A stretch of 64,000 nt of DNA, from positions 62,001 to 126,000 of the forward strand of contig NZ_NEVT01000006.1 of NCBI RefSeq assembly GCF_002261345.1, in the 5' to 3' direction. The stretch is from Bordetella genomosp. 2. Its GTDB lineage: Bacteria > Pseudomonadota > Gammaproteobacteria > Burkholderiales > Burkholderiaceae_B. Both the position numbers and the translations under genes were made by a program. The notes under the pieces were generated by a model. The model was not told the DNA's origin. It made no database searches and worked only from the letters and a program-made list of their open reading frames with translations. Positions 36,098 to 44,973 of the stretch are shown here, one piece after another; positions within the stretch are counted from its first letter, which is position 1, and each line of letters begins with the position of its first letter.

Positions 36098-37063
36098 CTA
36101 CTCGGGTTGGATGCCCGCCTTCTTAATGATATCCCCCCACTTCTGCGATTCGCTACGCTGGAAGTCGGCCAGTTCCTGCGGCGAAGAGATCGCCGGCGCC
36201 GTGCCGGTGGACTGGTAGAACTGCTTGGCCGCGGCGCTCTCGGTGGCCTTGGTGAGCAGCTCGTGCAGACGCGCCACCACCTTGTCGGGCGTGCCGGCCG
36301 GCACGTAGGCGCCGAACCAATAGCCCATCTCATAGCCCGGCACGCCGGCCTCGTCGATGGTCGGCACCTCCGGCGCCAGGGGCGAGCGTTCCTTGCCGGT
36401 AAAGCCCAGGGCGCGCAGCTTGCCCGACTTGACCTGTGGCAGCCCGGTGGCCGTGTCGGTGATCATCATGTCGATCTGGCCGCCCAGCAGGTCGGTGACC
36501 GCCAGCGGGTTGCTCTTGTAGGGCACGTGCAGCAGCTTCACATCCGCCATCTGCTGCAGCAACTCGCCGGCGATGCGGCTGCTGGAACTGCCGCTGCCGA
36601 AGCTGAGCTTGCCGGGCGACTGCTTGGCAAGTGCCAGGAAGTCCTGCACGCTCTTGGCCGAAGACGACGGGTTGATCACCATGATCTGCCCGCCCTTGCC
36701 CAGCAGCGTGATCGGTGCGAAGTCCCGCACGGGGTCGTATGGCAGGGATTTGTACAGGTGCTCGTTGGCCGCGTGCGTGGTGTTGGTGGTGATCAGCACC
36801 GTATAGCCGTCCGGTTCGGCACGGGCCGCGCTCTGCGCGCCGATCATGGCGCTGGCGCCGGGCTTGTTCTCGATCACCACCGACTGGCCGGTCTGTTCCG
36901 CGACGCCCTGGCCGATGGCCCGGCCCAGCTGGTCGGTGGCGCTGCCCGCTGCGAAGGGCACGATGAAGGTGATGGGTTTGGCGGGGAAGTCCTGGGCGGC
37001 CGCGGCCAGGGGCAGGGCGGCGCACAGGCTGGCAAGCAGGCGTAGCGGGGCGGGAAAGCGCAT
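36098..37063 (-). CDS. Tripartite tricarboxylate transporter substrate-binding protein (Bug/TctC family)
   Basis: The 321-residue periplasmic protein has a signal peptide (to AAAQDFPAKP) and the Bug-family block PITFIVPFAAGSATDQLGRAIGQG, then KPGASAMIGAQSAARAEPDGYT. Bug proteins, very abundant in Bordetella, bind organic acids and other small molecules. No TctA/TctB membrane partners are adjacent, which is common for them. It follows the AtuA-like genes and probably binds a related compound. The ATG at 37061-37063 has GGAG just upstream. Confidence 0.88.
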   Translation of the reverse strand: MRFPAPLRLLASLCAALPLAAAAQDFPAKPITFIVPFAAGSATDQLGRAIGQGVAEQTGQSVVIENKPGASAMIGAQSAARAEPDGYTVLITTNTTHAANEHLYKSLPYDPVRDFAPITLLGKGGQIMVINPSSSAKSVQDFLALAKQSPGKLSFGSGSSSSRIAGELLQQMADVKLLHVPYKSNPLAVTDLLGGQIDMMITDTATGLPQVKSGKLRALGFTGKERSPLAPEVPTIDEAGVPGYEMGYWFGAYVPAGTPDKVVARLHELLTKATESAAAKQFYQSTGTAPAISSPQELADFQRSESQKWGDIIKKAGIQPE

Positions 37064-37124
37064 CGGAGTCTCCGTGTATCGTCTGGTTTGTATTGGGATG
37101 TTGGTATCGGGCAAGCCGCGCCCG

Positions 37125-37514
37125 TCAGGGTCTGCCGGCGGCGTCGCCCGGCACGTCGGGCAGGCGCTCGGCCAGCGCGGGCGGGACGTCCACCCGCAGG
37201 TCCAGCAAATGGAACGACAGGCTCTTGCCGTGGGTATCCAGGTTGAGCGCGTCGTTCACGCCACCGTCCAGCACGCCTTCCAGCACGAAATTCATGGCAT
37301 GCAGGCTGGGGATCAAATAGCGCGTGACGCGGCTGGGCCGGCGATAGCCGAACCATTCCGCCACGCGCGCCTCGGTGACCTGGGCGGCCAGCACTTCGTA
37401 GCATGCGGGGTCCCAGGCGATCAGGCTCAGGTTGGAGATGTCGCCCTTGTCGCCCGAACGGCTGTGCGCCAGGCGGTAGAGGGGCACGTTTACCAGCATT
37501 GGTCCGGCGCTCAT
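37125..37514 (-). CDS. AtuA-associated small domain protein
   Basis: The 129-residue protein begins with VPLYRLAHSRSGDKGDISNLSLIAWDP and matches the ferredoxin-like C-terminal domain that in some genomes is fused to AtuA. Its start overlaps the stop of the upstream AtuA-like gene by 4 bases (37511-37514), so the two chains likely form one enzyme. The reaction is not established. Confidence 0.75.
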   Translation of the reverse strand: MSAGPMLVNVPLYRLAHSRSGDKGDISNLSLIAWDPACYEVLAAQVTEARVAEWFGYRRPSRVTRYLIPSLHAMNFVLEGVLDGGVNDALNLDTHGKSLSFHLLDLRVDVPPALAERLPDVPGDAAGRP

Positions 37515-38869
37515 GGCGTCTGCTCCTCCATCATGGTCCAGCCGCTGTCCACCGCGTCGCGCGGGACGGTGCAGGACACCATGTTCAGGCGCGGCCGCAA
37601 CGACGTGCGCACGCCGCCGCCGCCCGCCGGTCCGCAGGTATACAAGGCCGTGACTTCGCGCAGCAGCCGTTCGGCGATGCGGCGGTCGTCGTGTTCGGCG
37701 GCCAGGCGCAAACGCACGTCGCGGCCATGGCCCGGCTGGCGACTTTCCAGCATGGCGCCGCCATCGTCGCCCAGAATGCTCAGCACGCCGATCAGGTCGA
37801 CGCGCGGCGCCAGGGCCGGCCCGAGCCGGCGGCGCACCATGTCGGCGGCCAGGCGGGCGCGCGCCTCGGCCTGCACGCCCGCGTACGAGATTTCCGCTTC
37901 GGCCAGCCAGCCGCCGCGGTAGCAGACGTTCACCTTGAGTTCATCCGGGCGCGCGTGGCCGGTGATGCCGCGCACCGCCACGCGGTCCGGGCCCAGCACC
38001 TGCACGGCAGCGGCGCTCAGGCCGGCGACCACGTCGGGGGTCAGGTAGCGCGCCGGATCATGGACCTCATACAGCAGTTGTTCTTTCACCGTGCGCGCGT
38101 CCACCGCACCGCCCGTCCCGTCCGCCTTGCCGATCACGAATTCGCCGTCGGCGTCGATCTCGGCGATGGGGTAGCCCGCGTCGTGCACATCGGGCACGTC
38201 CTTCAGTCCGGGCACGCAGAAGTAGCCGCCGGTCACCTGGGTGCCGCATTCCAGCATGTGGCCCGCCATGGTCGCGCGCCCGAGCCGCGCCCAGTCGTCC
38301 ATGGCCCAGCCATAGTGCGCCAGCACCGGTCCAACTGTCAGCGAGGGGTCGGACACCCGCCCGGCCACCACCACCTGGGCGCCGGCGCGCAGCGCGCCGG
38401 CGATCTCGCCCGCGCCCAGGTACACGTTGGCGCTGACGACGTCCATGTCGTCCAGGCGCGGCCCCAGCCGCTCGCGCAGCAGGGCCCGCTGCGCCGGGCT
38501 GGCCAGGGCGTCGCCGTGGATCACCGCGATGCGCGGGGCGGGCAGGCCCTGGGCGCGCGCCAGCTCGCCGATGCGGCGCGCCGCGGCGGGCGGATTGGCC
38601 GCGCCGAAATTGCCGACGATACGGATGTCGCGGCGCAGGCAATCGCCCAGCACGGGCCCGACGAGGTCGTCCAGCAGCGGTTCGTAGCCGGCGGCGGGAT
38701 CGGCATTGCGCGCCAGCTGCGCCAGCGCCAGGGTGCGCTCGGCCAGGGTCTCGAAGATCAACGTGCCGCCGCCGCGCGCGGCCAGCGTATCGACCACGGC
38801 CCGGGCGCCGTCGGTGCGGTCGCCCGAAAAACCACTGGCACAGCCGACAAGTAAAGGAGGAATCGCCAT
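37511..38869 (-). CDS. AtuA-like protein (DUF1446, acyclic terpene utilisation family)
   Basis: The 452-residue protein has the DUF1446 pattern GCASGFSGDRTDGA at the start, DVVSANVYLGAGEI, VVVAGRVSDPSLTVGPVLAHYGW and GGYFCVPGLKDVPDV. AtuA is needed for citronellol/geraniol breakdown in Pseudomonas; here no other atu genes are seen, so the substrate may differ. It opens a three-gene operon with the small domain protein and a Bug binding protein, divergent from a LysR gene. Confidence 0.8.
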   Translation of the reverse strand: MAIPPLLVGCASGFSGDRTDGARAVVDTLAARGGGTLIFETLAERTLALAQLARNADPAAGYEPLLDDLVGPVLGDCLRRDIRIVGNFGAANPPAAARRIGELARAQGLPAPRIAVIHGDALASPAQRALLRERLGPRLDDMDVVSANVYLGAGEIAGALRAGAQVVVAGRVSDPSLTVGPVLAHYGWAMDDWARLGRATMAGHMLECGTQVTGGYFCVPGLKDVPDVHDAGYPIAEIDADGEFVIGKADGTGGAVDARTVKEQLLYEVHDPARYLTPDVVAGLSAAAVQVLGPDRVAVRGITGHARPDELKVNVCYRGGWLAEAEISYAGVQAEARARLAADMVRRRLGPALAPRVDLIGVLSILGDDGGAMLESRQPGHGRDVRLRLAAEHDDRRIAERLLREVTALYTCGPAGGGGVRTSLRPRLNMVSCTVPRDAVDSGWTMMEEQTP

Positions 38870-38977
38870 CGTGATCCATGGAGCAGGGCGCCGGAGTGCG
38901 CCGCGATCCCGGTCACTATAGGCAGGCTTGCTTGATAATTGAAATAGAAATATAAGATCGATTCATCCAAGATATCT

Positions 38978-39874
38978 ATGAATATATCGGCCCGCCAACT
39001 GCGCGCTTTCGTGGCACTCGCCGACGAGAAGCACTTCACCCGCGCCGCCCAGCGCTGCCACCTGACGCAGCCGGCGTTCAGCGCGCTGATCCGCGCGCTG
39101 GAAGACACCGCCGGCGTGCGGCTGTTCGACCGCAGCACCCGGCACGTCGAGCTGACAGCCGAAGGCCGCGTGCTCGACGCCTCCGCGCGCCGGCTGCTGG
39201 GCGACCTGGAACTGGCCATGGAAGACCTGCGCGACCATGCCGCCCGGCGCCGCGGCCGCGTCACCGTGGCGGCGCTGCCGTCGCTGGCCGCCGGCTGGCT
39301 GCCCGGCCTGCTGGCGCGCTATCACCAGGATCACCCCGGCATCACGCTGCAATTGCGCGACGCCTTGCTCGACCCGTGCCTGGACATGGTGCAGAGCGGC
39401 GCGGCCGATTTCGCGGTGGCGGCGCGGCGCGCCGACATGACCGACCTGGACAGCGAGTTCCTGCACGCCGACCGCTTCTTCCTGGTGTGCCGCCAGGATC
39501 ACCCGCTGGCCGGCCGGGCCCAGGTGCGCTTGCGCGACCTGGCGCGCTGGCCCCTCATCCAGCTCGCGCGCGGCAGCAGCGTGCGCCGCCACCTCGACGA
39601 AGCCCTGGGGGCGGGCGGGGCGGCGCCGCTACTGGAGGTCGAGCACCTGGCCACCGTCACCGGGCTGGTATGCGCCGGGCTGGGGATCAGCGTGGTCCCG
39701 GCAATGACCCTGTTTCACTTCCGGCGCGAGGAGCTGGTCATCAAGCCGCTGGCCGGCCGGCCCCTGACCCGCCCGCTGTACCTGGTCCGGCGCCAGGGGC
39801 GCACCCTGTCCAGCGCCGCGCAGGCGCTGTACGACCTGCTGCTGGAGCACCGGGAACGGATAGGCGAGGCGTAG
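38978..39874 (+). CDS. LysR-type transcriptional regulator
   Basis: The 298-residue protein has an HTH at about residues 18-60 (EKHFTRAAQRCHLTQPAFSALIRALEDTAGV) and a LysR effector domain. It is divergent from the AtuA-like operon across 108 bp of AT-richer DNA and probably regulates it. The inducer is unknown. Confidence 0.88.
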   Translation: MNISARQLRAFVALADEKHFTRAAQRCHLTQPAFSALIRALEDTAGVRLFDRSTRHVELTAEGRVLDASARRLLGDLELAMEDLRDHAARRRGRVTVAALPSLAAGWLPGLLARYHQDHPGITLQLRDALLDPCLDMVQSGAADFAVAARRADMTDLDSEFLHADRFFLVCRQDHPLAGRAQVRLRDLARWPLIQLARGSSVRRHLDEALGAGGAAPLLEVEHLATVTGLVCAGLGISVVPAMTLFHFRREELVIKPLAGRPLTRPLYLVRRQGRTLSSAAQALYDLLLEHRERIGEA

Positions 39875-39967
39875 GGCCGGGAACTCCTCGCTTTCGCGGA
39901 TGCCTATTGCTGTTTAAACTTCAATAGTCCAGTCTATTGCGACTGATCTCCCCCAAGGATACGGCCC

Positions 39968-40354
39968 ATGAGCAAGCAAATCATCCATACCGACGCCGCC
40001 CCGGCCGCCGTCGGCCCTTACTCGCAAGCGGTAGCTGTCACCGGCGGCAAGACGGTCTACTTGTCCGGACAGATCGGCCTCGAACCCGGCACCGGCGACC
40101 TGGTCTCGGAGAACTTCGACGCCCAGGTGCGCCAGGCTTTCGCCAACATGAAGGCCGTCGTCGAAGAGGCGGGCGGCACCCTCGACAACATCGTCAAGCT
40201 GACTTTGTTCCTGACCGACCTCAACAAGTTCACGGCGGCCAACGCCATCATGGCCGAGATCATCCCGCAGCCGTTCCCGGCGCGCTCCACCGTGGGCGTG
40301 GCCAGCCTGCCCAAGGGCGCCCAGTTCGAGGTCGAGGCGATACTGGTCCTGTAG
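39968..40354 (+). CDS. ridA: RidA family enamine/imine deaminase
   Basis: The 128-residue product removes reactive 2-aminoacrylate-type enamines formed by PLP enzymes. The family ends match: PAAVGPYSQAV near the N-terminus, the Arg/Glu active-site region PARSTVGVASLPKGAQFEVEAILV at the C-terminus and ANMKAVVEEAGGTLDNIVKLT. The start is the ATG at 39968. recG follows 34 bp later. Confidence 0.92.
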   Translation: MSKQIIHTDAAPAAVGPYSQAVAVTGGKTVYLSGQIGLEPGTGDLVSENFDAQVRQAFANMKAVVEEAGGTLDNIVKLTLFLTDLNKFTAANAIMAEIIPQPFPARSTVGVASLPKGAQFEVEAILVL

Positions 40355-40388
40355 GCGAGCGGTATCGGGTATACGGGTCTGTCGCGCC

Positions 40389-42476
40389 ATGCCGGCCACC
40401 GCCGCGGCACGCAAGGGGCAGGGCGTCGCGCCAGACGCCAGCCGCCCGCTGACGGCTGTGCAGCGCAAGCTGCACAGCCTGGGGCTGGCGACGCCCGGCG
40501 ACTGCATCCTGCACCTGCCGCTGCGCTACGAAGACGAAACCCGTGTCGTGCCGATCGCCTCGCTGCGGCCTGGCCTGCCGGCCCAGGTCGAGGGCGAGAT
40601 CCTGCGCAGTGAAGTCCTGTACCGGCCGCGCCGCCAATTGACCGCGGTCATGGGCGACGGCACCGGCGAGCTGCAGCTGCGCTGGCTGAATTTCTACCCC
40701 AGCCAGCAAAAGCAGCTGGCCATCGGACGGCGTCTGCGCGCGCGCGGCGAAGTGCGCGGCGGCTTGTTCGGCCGCGAAATGGTCCATCCGCGCATGAGCA
40801 GCGCCGACGCGGCGCTGCCCGAGGCGCTCACCCCGGTCTACCCCAGCACCGAGGGCCTGTCGCAGCCATCCTTGCGCAAGGCCATCGCCCAGGCGCTGCA
40901 GCAGGCTGACCTGAGCGACACGCTGCCGCCGCAGGCGCTGCAGCGCTACGGGCTGATGCCGTTCGAACCCGCCATCCGCCTGCTGCATGCCCCGCCGCCC
41001 GGCGTGTCCGAGCAGGACCTGGTCGAGCGCGGGCATCCCGCCTGGCGCCGCATCAAGTTCGACGAACTGCTGGCCCAGCAACTGTCGCTGGCGGCGGCCC
41101 GGGCGGCCCGCCGCAGCATCCAGGCCGAGCCGCTGCCCCGGCAGGGCGGTCCGGGCGGCCTGGTGGAGCGCCTGTACCAGGCGCTGCCGTTCAAGCTGAC
41201 GGGCGCCCAGCAGCGCGTCGTCGAGGAGATCGCCGCCGACCTGGCCAAGCCGTATCCCATGCACCGGCTGCTGCAAGGCGACGTCGGCAGCGGCAAGACC
41301 GTGGTCGCCGCCATCGCGGCGGCGCAGGCGATCGCCTGCGGCGCCCAGGTGGCGTTGATGGCGCCCACCGAGATCCTCGCCGAGCAGCATTTCCACAAGC
41401 TGGTGGCGTGGCTGCAGCCGCTGGGCGTCAATGTCGCCTGGCTGAGCGGCAGCCAGACGGCCAAGGCGCGCCGCCAGGCCGCCGCGAGCGCCGCCGACGG
41501 CAGCGTGCAACTCGTGGTCGGGACGCAGGCGCTGATCCAGGACCACGTCGAATTCCACCGGCTGGGCCTGTCGATCGTCGACGAGCAGCATCGCTTCGGC
41601 GTCGGGCAGCGCCTGGCGCTGACCCGCAAAGGCGAGGTTCCCCACGGCCAGACCGTGCCGCACCAGCTCAACATGAGCGCCACGCCCATCCCGCGCACGC
41701 TCGCCATGACTTTCTTCGCCGACCTGGACGTGTCCGTCATCGACGAGCTGCCGCCGGGCCGCACGCCAGTGGTCACCAAGCTGGTGTCGGACAGCCGCCG
41801 CGACGAGGTCATCGCCCACATTGCCAGCGCCGTGCGCGAAGGCCGGCAGGCCTACTGGGTATGCCCGCTGGTCGAGGAAAGCGAGGCCCTGCAATTGCAG
41901 ACCGCGGTGGACACCTACGAGGCCATGCTGGCCGACTTGCCCGACCTGCGCCTGGGCCTGGTCCACGGCCGCCTGCCGCAGGCCGACAAGGCCGCCGTGA
42001 TGCAGGCGTTCCGCGATGGCGAGATCGACCTGCTGGTCGCGACTACCGTCATCGAGGTGGGCGTGGACGTGCCCAATGCCTCGCTGATGGTCATCGAGCA
42101 CGCCGAGCGTTTCGGGCTGGCCCAGCTGCACCAGCTGCGCGGCCGGGTAGGGCGGGGCAGCGCCGAGTCGGTCTGCGTGCTGCTGTACCAGGCGCCGCTG
42201 TCGCAAGTGGCGCGGCAGCGGCTGCGCGCCATGTTCGAGACCTCCGATGGCTTCGAGATCGCCCGCCGCGACCTGGAGCAGCGCGGCCCGGGCGAGTTCC
42301 TGGGCACGCGCCAATCCGGGCTGGCGCTGCTGCGGTTTGCCGACCTGGAAGCCGATGTCGGCATCGCCGAGCAGGCCCGCGACGCCGCTTCCTGGCTGCG
42401 CGCCGAGCACCCCGGCGCCATCGAGGCCCACCTGGCGCGCTGGATGCGTGGCCGCGAGGATTTCCTGCGCACATGA
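40389..42476 (+). CDS. recG: ATP-dependent DNA helicase RecG
   Basis: RecG regresses stalled replication forks and processes branched DNA. The 695-residue protein has an OB-type wedge domain in the first ~180 residues, then the helicase core with Walker A GDVGSGKT, motif II DEQH (IVDEQHRFG), ATVIEVGVDVPNAS and QLRGRVGRG, and a C-terminal RecG end (GPGEFLGTRQSG). The start ATG is at 40389. oxyR follows 52 bp later. Confidence 0.94.
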   Translation: MPATAAARKGQGVAPDASRPLTAVQRKLHSLGLATPGDCILHLPLRYEDETRVVPIASLRPGLPAQVEGEILRSEVLYRPRRQLTAVMGDGTGELQLRWLNFYPSQQKQLAIGRRLRARGEVRGGLFGREMVHPRMSSADAALPEALTPVYPSTEGLSQPSLRKAIAQALQQADLSDTLPPQALQRYGLMPFEPAIRLLHAPPPGVSEQDLVERGHPAWRRIKFDELLAQQLSLAAARAARRSIQAEPLPRQGGPGGLVERLYQALPFKLTGAQQRVVEEIAADLAKPYPMHRLLQGDVGSGKTVVAAIAAAQAIACGAQVALMAPTEILAEQHFHKLVAWLQPLGVNVAWLSGSQTAKARRQAAASAADGSVQLVVGTQALIQDHVEFHRLGLSIVDEQHRFGVGQRLALTRKGEVPHGQTVPHQLNMSATPIPRTLAMTFFADLDVSVIDELPPGRTPVVTKLVSDSRRDEVIAHIASAVREGRQAYWVCPLVEESEALQLQTAVDTYEAMLADLPDLRLGLVHGRLPQADKAAVMQAFRDGEIDLLVATTVIEVGVDVPNASLMVIEHAERFGLAQLHQLRGRVGRGSAESVCVLLYQAPLSQVARQRLRAMFETSDGFEIARRDLEQRGPGEFLGTRQSGLALLRFADLEADVGIAEQARDAASWLRAEHPGAIEAHLARWMRGREDFLRT

Positions 42477-42528
42477 ACCTGTCCATTCATTTCAACCTTC
42501 ATCGGCCGTCCCCGAGGTACGTATCGCC

Positions 42529-43473
42529 ATGACACTGACCGAACTCAAATACATCGTCGCGGTCGCGCGCGAACGGCATTTCGGCCGCGCCGCCGAGGCA
42601 TGCTTCGTCAGCCAGCCGACGCTGTCGGTGGCCATCCGCAAGCTCGAGGACGAACTCGGCGTCACGCTGTTCGAGCGCGGCGGCGCCGAAGTCGGCGTCA
42701 CCGCCATCGGCCAGCGCATCGTCACCCAGGCGCAGAAGGTGCTGGAAGAAAGCGCCAGCATCAAGGAAATCGCCCGCCAGGGCCACGATCCGCTGGCCGG
42801 CCCGCTGCGCGTGGGCGTCATCCATACCATCGGCCCGTACCTGCTGCCGCGCCTGGTGCCCATGCAGATCGCGCGCACGCCGCAGATGCCGCTGCTGCTG
42901 CAAGAGAACTTCACCCTGCGGCTGGTGGAATTGCTGCGCCAGGGGGAGATCGACTGTGCCATCATGGCCCTGCCGCTGCCCGAGGCCGGCCTCGTCACCC
43001 AGCCGCTCTACGACGAGCCGTTCGTGGTCGCCGTGCCGCGCGACCACGAATGGGCCGAGCGCGAATCCGTCAGTTCCGAAGACCTCAAGCAGCAGACCAT
43101 GCTGCTGCTGGGCACGGGCCATTGCTTTCGCGACCAGGTGCTGGAAGTCTGCCCCGAGCTGTCGCGTTTCTCGGCCGCCAGCGACGGCATCCAGCGCACC
43201 TTCGAAGGATCCTCGCTGGAAACCATACGCCATATGGTGGCTGCCGGCATCGGCGTCACGGTATTGCCGGTCACCGCCATCCCGGAAGCGCCCCAGCCCA
43301 AGGCGCTGCTGCGCTACCTGCCGTTCGAAGGCTCGCCGCCTGAACGGCGCGTGGTGCTGGCCTGGCGGCGCAGCTTCCCGCGGCTGGCGGCGATCGAGGC
43401 CCTGGCCCAGGCGGTATATGAGTGCGGCCTGCCCGGGGTGAAGATGCTCGACAAGGAAACCGCGACCAGCTAA
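42529..43473 (+). CDS. oxyR: OxyR hydrogen peroxide-sensing regulator
   Basis: The 314-residue LysR-family protein has the OxyR-specific redox pair Cys199 and Cys208 in GTGHCFRDQVLEVCPE, at the E. coli positions. The N-terminal HTH is LKYIVAVARERHFGRAAEACFVSQPTLSVAIRKLE. On peroxide the two cysteines form a disulfide and the protein activates defence genes. The ATG at 42529 is chosen. The downstream dps gene is a classic OxyR target. Confidence 0.94.
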   Translation: MTLTELKYIVAVARERHFGRAAEACFVSQPTLSVAIRKLEDELGVTLFERGGAEVGVTAIGQRIVTQAQKVLEESASIKEIARQGHDPLAGPLRVGVIHTIGPYLLPRLVPMQIARTPQMPLLLQENFTLRLVELLRQGEIDCAIMALPLPEAGLVTQPLYDEPFVVAVPRDHEWAERESVSSEDLKQQTMLLLGTGHCFRDQVLEVCPELSRFSAASDGIQRTFEGSSLETIRHMVAAGIGVTVLPVTAIPEAPQPKALLRYLPFEGSPPERRVVLAWRRSFPRLAAIEALAQAVYECGLPGVKMLDKETATS

Positions 43474-43575
43474 GGCCTGTTTGCCTGGATCAGCGCCGCG
43501 GACCGGGCGCGCCGCTATTTGTTTCTTGACGGTGGTATTCTTGTTCCGTTCTCGTCCTCAATGAAGGAGCTCTAC

Positions 43576-44082
43576 ATGGCCAAGTCGTCCAAAGCCAGCA
43601 GCGGCAGCGCCGCCGTTCGCATCAACATCGGCATCTCTGACAAGGATCGCACCGCGATCGCGGCGGAACTCTCCAAGGTGCTGGCGGACTCGTACACGCT
43701 CTACCTGATGACGCACAACTTCCACTGGAACGTCACGGGCCCGCTGTTCAACACGCTGCACCAGATGTTCATGACGCAGTATTCCGAAGAATGGGCCGCG
43801 CTCGACGACATCGCCGAGCGCATCCGCGCCCTGGGCGTGCATGCGCCGGGCACGTACCGCGAGTTCGCCAAGCTGTCGTCCATTTCCGAGCCCGGCGACG
43901 TGCCCGACGCCATGGAAATGGTGCGCCTGCTGGTCAAGGGCAACGAAGCGGTCTCCAAGACCGCCCGGGCCGCGTTCGACAAGGCCGACGCCGCCAACGA
44001 CCAGCCCACCGCCGACCTGCTGACCCAGCGCATGGACATCCACGAGAAGAACGCCTGGATGCTGCGCAGCCTGCTCGAATAA
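43576..44082 (+). CDS. dps: Dps ferritin-like DNA protection protein
   Basis: The 168-residue miniferritin oxidises Fe2+ with H2O2 and protects DNA. The ferroxidase site block is THNFHWNVTGPLFNTLHQMFMTQYSEEWAALDDIAERIRALG, with His and acidic ligands shared across subunits. The N-terminus is a Lys/Ser-rich tail that can bind DNA. AAGGAG (43564-43569) fixes the start at 43576. It lies directly after oxyR and ends at a terminator. Confidence 0.94.
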   Translation: MAKSSKASSGSAAVRINIGISDKDRTAIAAELSKVLADSYTLYLMTHNFHWNVTGPLFNTLHQMFMTQYSEEWAALDDIAERIRALGVHAPGTYREFAKLSSISEPGDVPDAMEMVRLLVKGNEAVSKTARAAFDKADAANDQPTADLLTQRMDIHEKNAWMLRSLLE

Positions 44083-44108
44083 GGGCGGCTGGTTCCGTCG
44101 CCTGACGA

Positions 44109-44133
44109 CCGGCTTCCCTTCGCGGGAAGCCGG
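44109..44133 (+). terminator. Hairpin terminator after dps
   Basis: CCGGCTTCCC and GGGAAGCCGG form a 10-bp stem around TTCGC, followed by CGTCGTTTCT. The T-run is short, so termination strength is uncertain. Confidence 0.6.
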
Positions 44134-44184
44134 CGTCGTTTCTGGCGGACGCCCCAGTCCGCCCATCCGCCTGTCCGACTGCGC

Positions 44185-44973
44185 ATGACGTCTTCCCCTT
44201 CCTCCGGCGTACCCGCCTGCGTGCTGATCACCGGCGCCACCGGCGGCATCGGCGGCGCGCTGGCGCTGGAATACGCGCGCGCCGGCGCGGCCACCTTGAT
44301 CCTGCAAGGCCGTAACCGCGCGCGCCTGGAAGAGCTGGCCCAGGCCTGCGGCGCGCAGGGCGCGCGCGTCATCCTGCACGAACTGGACGTGCGCGACCAC
44401 GACGCCCTGCGGCAATGGCTGGCGGACATCGGCGCCACCGAAGCGCCCGACCTGGTCATCGCCAACGCCGGCGTCAACATCAATACCGGCCCGCAGCACC
44501 AAGGCGAAGCGTGGGACGACATGCACCGGCTGTTCGACGTCAACCTCAAGGCCGTCATGGCGACCGTGCACGCCAGCCTGCCGGCCATGCGCGCGCGCAA
44601 GGCCGGCCAGATCGCGCTGGTCAGCTCGCTGGCCGGCTGGCGCGGCCTGCCCGAGACGCCCAGCTACAGCGCCAGCAAGGCTGCCGTCAAGGTCTACGGC
44701 GAAGCCATGCGCGACCTGCTGGCGGGCGAGGGCGTCAAGATCAATGTCATCATGCCCGGCTACGTAGAATCGCAGATGTGCTTCGACATGCCCGGCCCGA
44801 AGCCCTTCCTGTGGAAGGCCGACAAGGCGGCGCGCGTCATCCGGGCCGGCCTGGCCGCCAACAAGGCCCGCATCAGCTTTCCCTTCCCCTTGAACCTGGG
44901 CTGCTTCCTGCTGTCGGTCATCCATCCGGCGCTCTCGGGCTGGATACTGCAGCGGTTGGGCTACCGTGGCTGA
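44185..44973 (+). CDS. wcbP: SDR-family reductase, WcbP-like
   Basis: The 262-residue SDR has the cofactor site TGATGGIGG, IANAG, catalytic Ser in VSSLAG and YSASK. It resembles WcbP of Burkholderia-type capsule loci, where a same-family reductase is paired with a large membrane phosphatase/sulfatase-like protein, as here. The substrate is not known; a role in capsule is inferred from that pairing and from the kps genes 10-18 kb away. Its stop overlaps the next gene by 8 bases. Confidence 0.65.
   Translation: MTSSPSSGVPACVLITGATGGIGGALALEYARAGAATLILQGRNRARLEELAQACGAQGARVILHELDVRDHDALRQWLADIGATEAPDLVIANAGVNINTGPQHQGEAWDDMHRLFDVNLKAVMATVHASLPAMRARKAGQIALVSSLAGWRGLPETPSYSASKAAVKVYGEAMRDLLAGEGVKINVIMPGYVESQMCFDMPGPKPFLWKADKAARVIRAGLAANKARISFPFPLNLGCFLLSVIHPALSGWILQRLGYRG

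Noticed and set aside
40260-42431. 723-codon open frame on the minus strand
   Set aside because: It is antisense to recG, with no ribosome site and low-complexity His/Gln/Arg translation.
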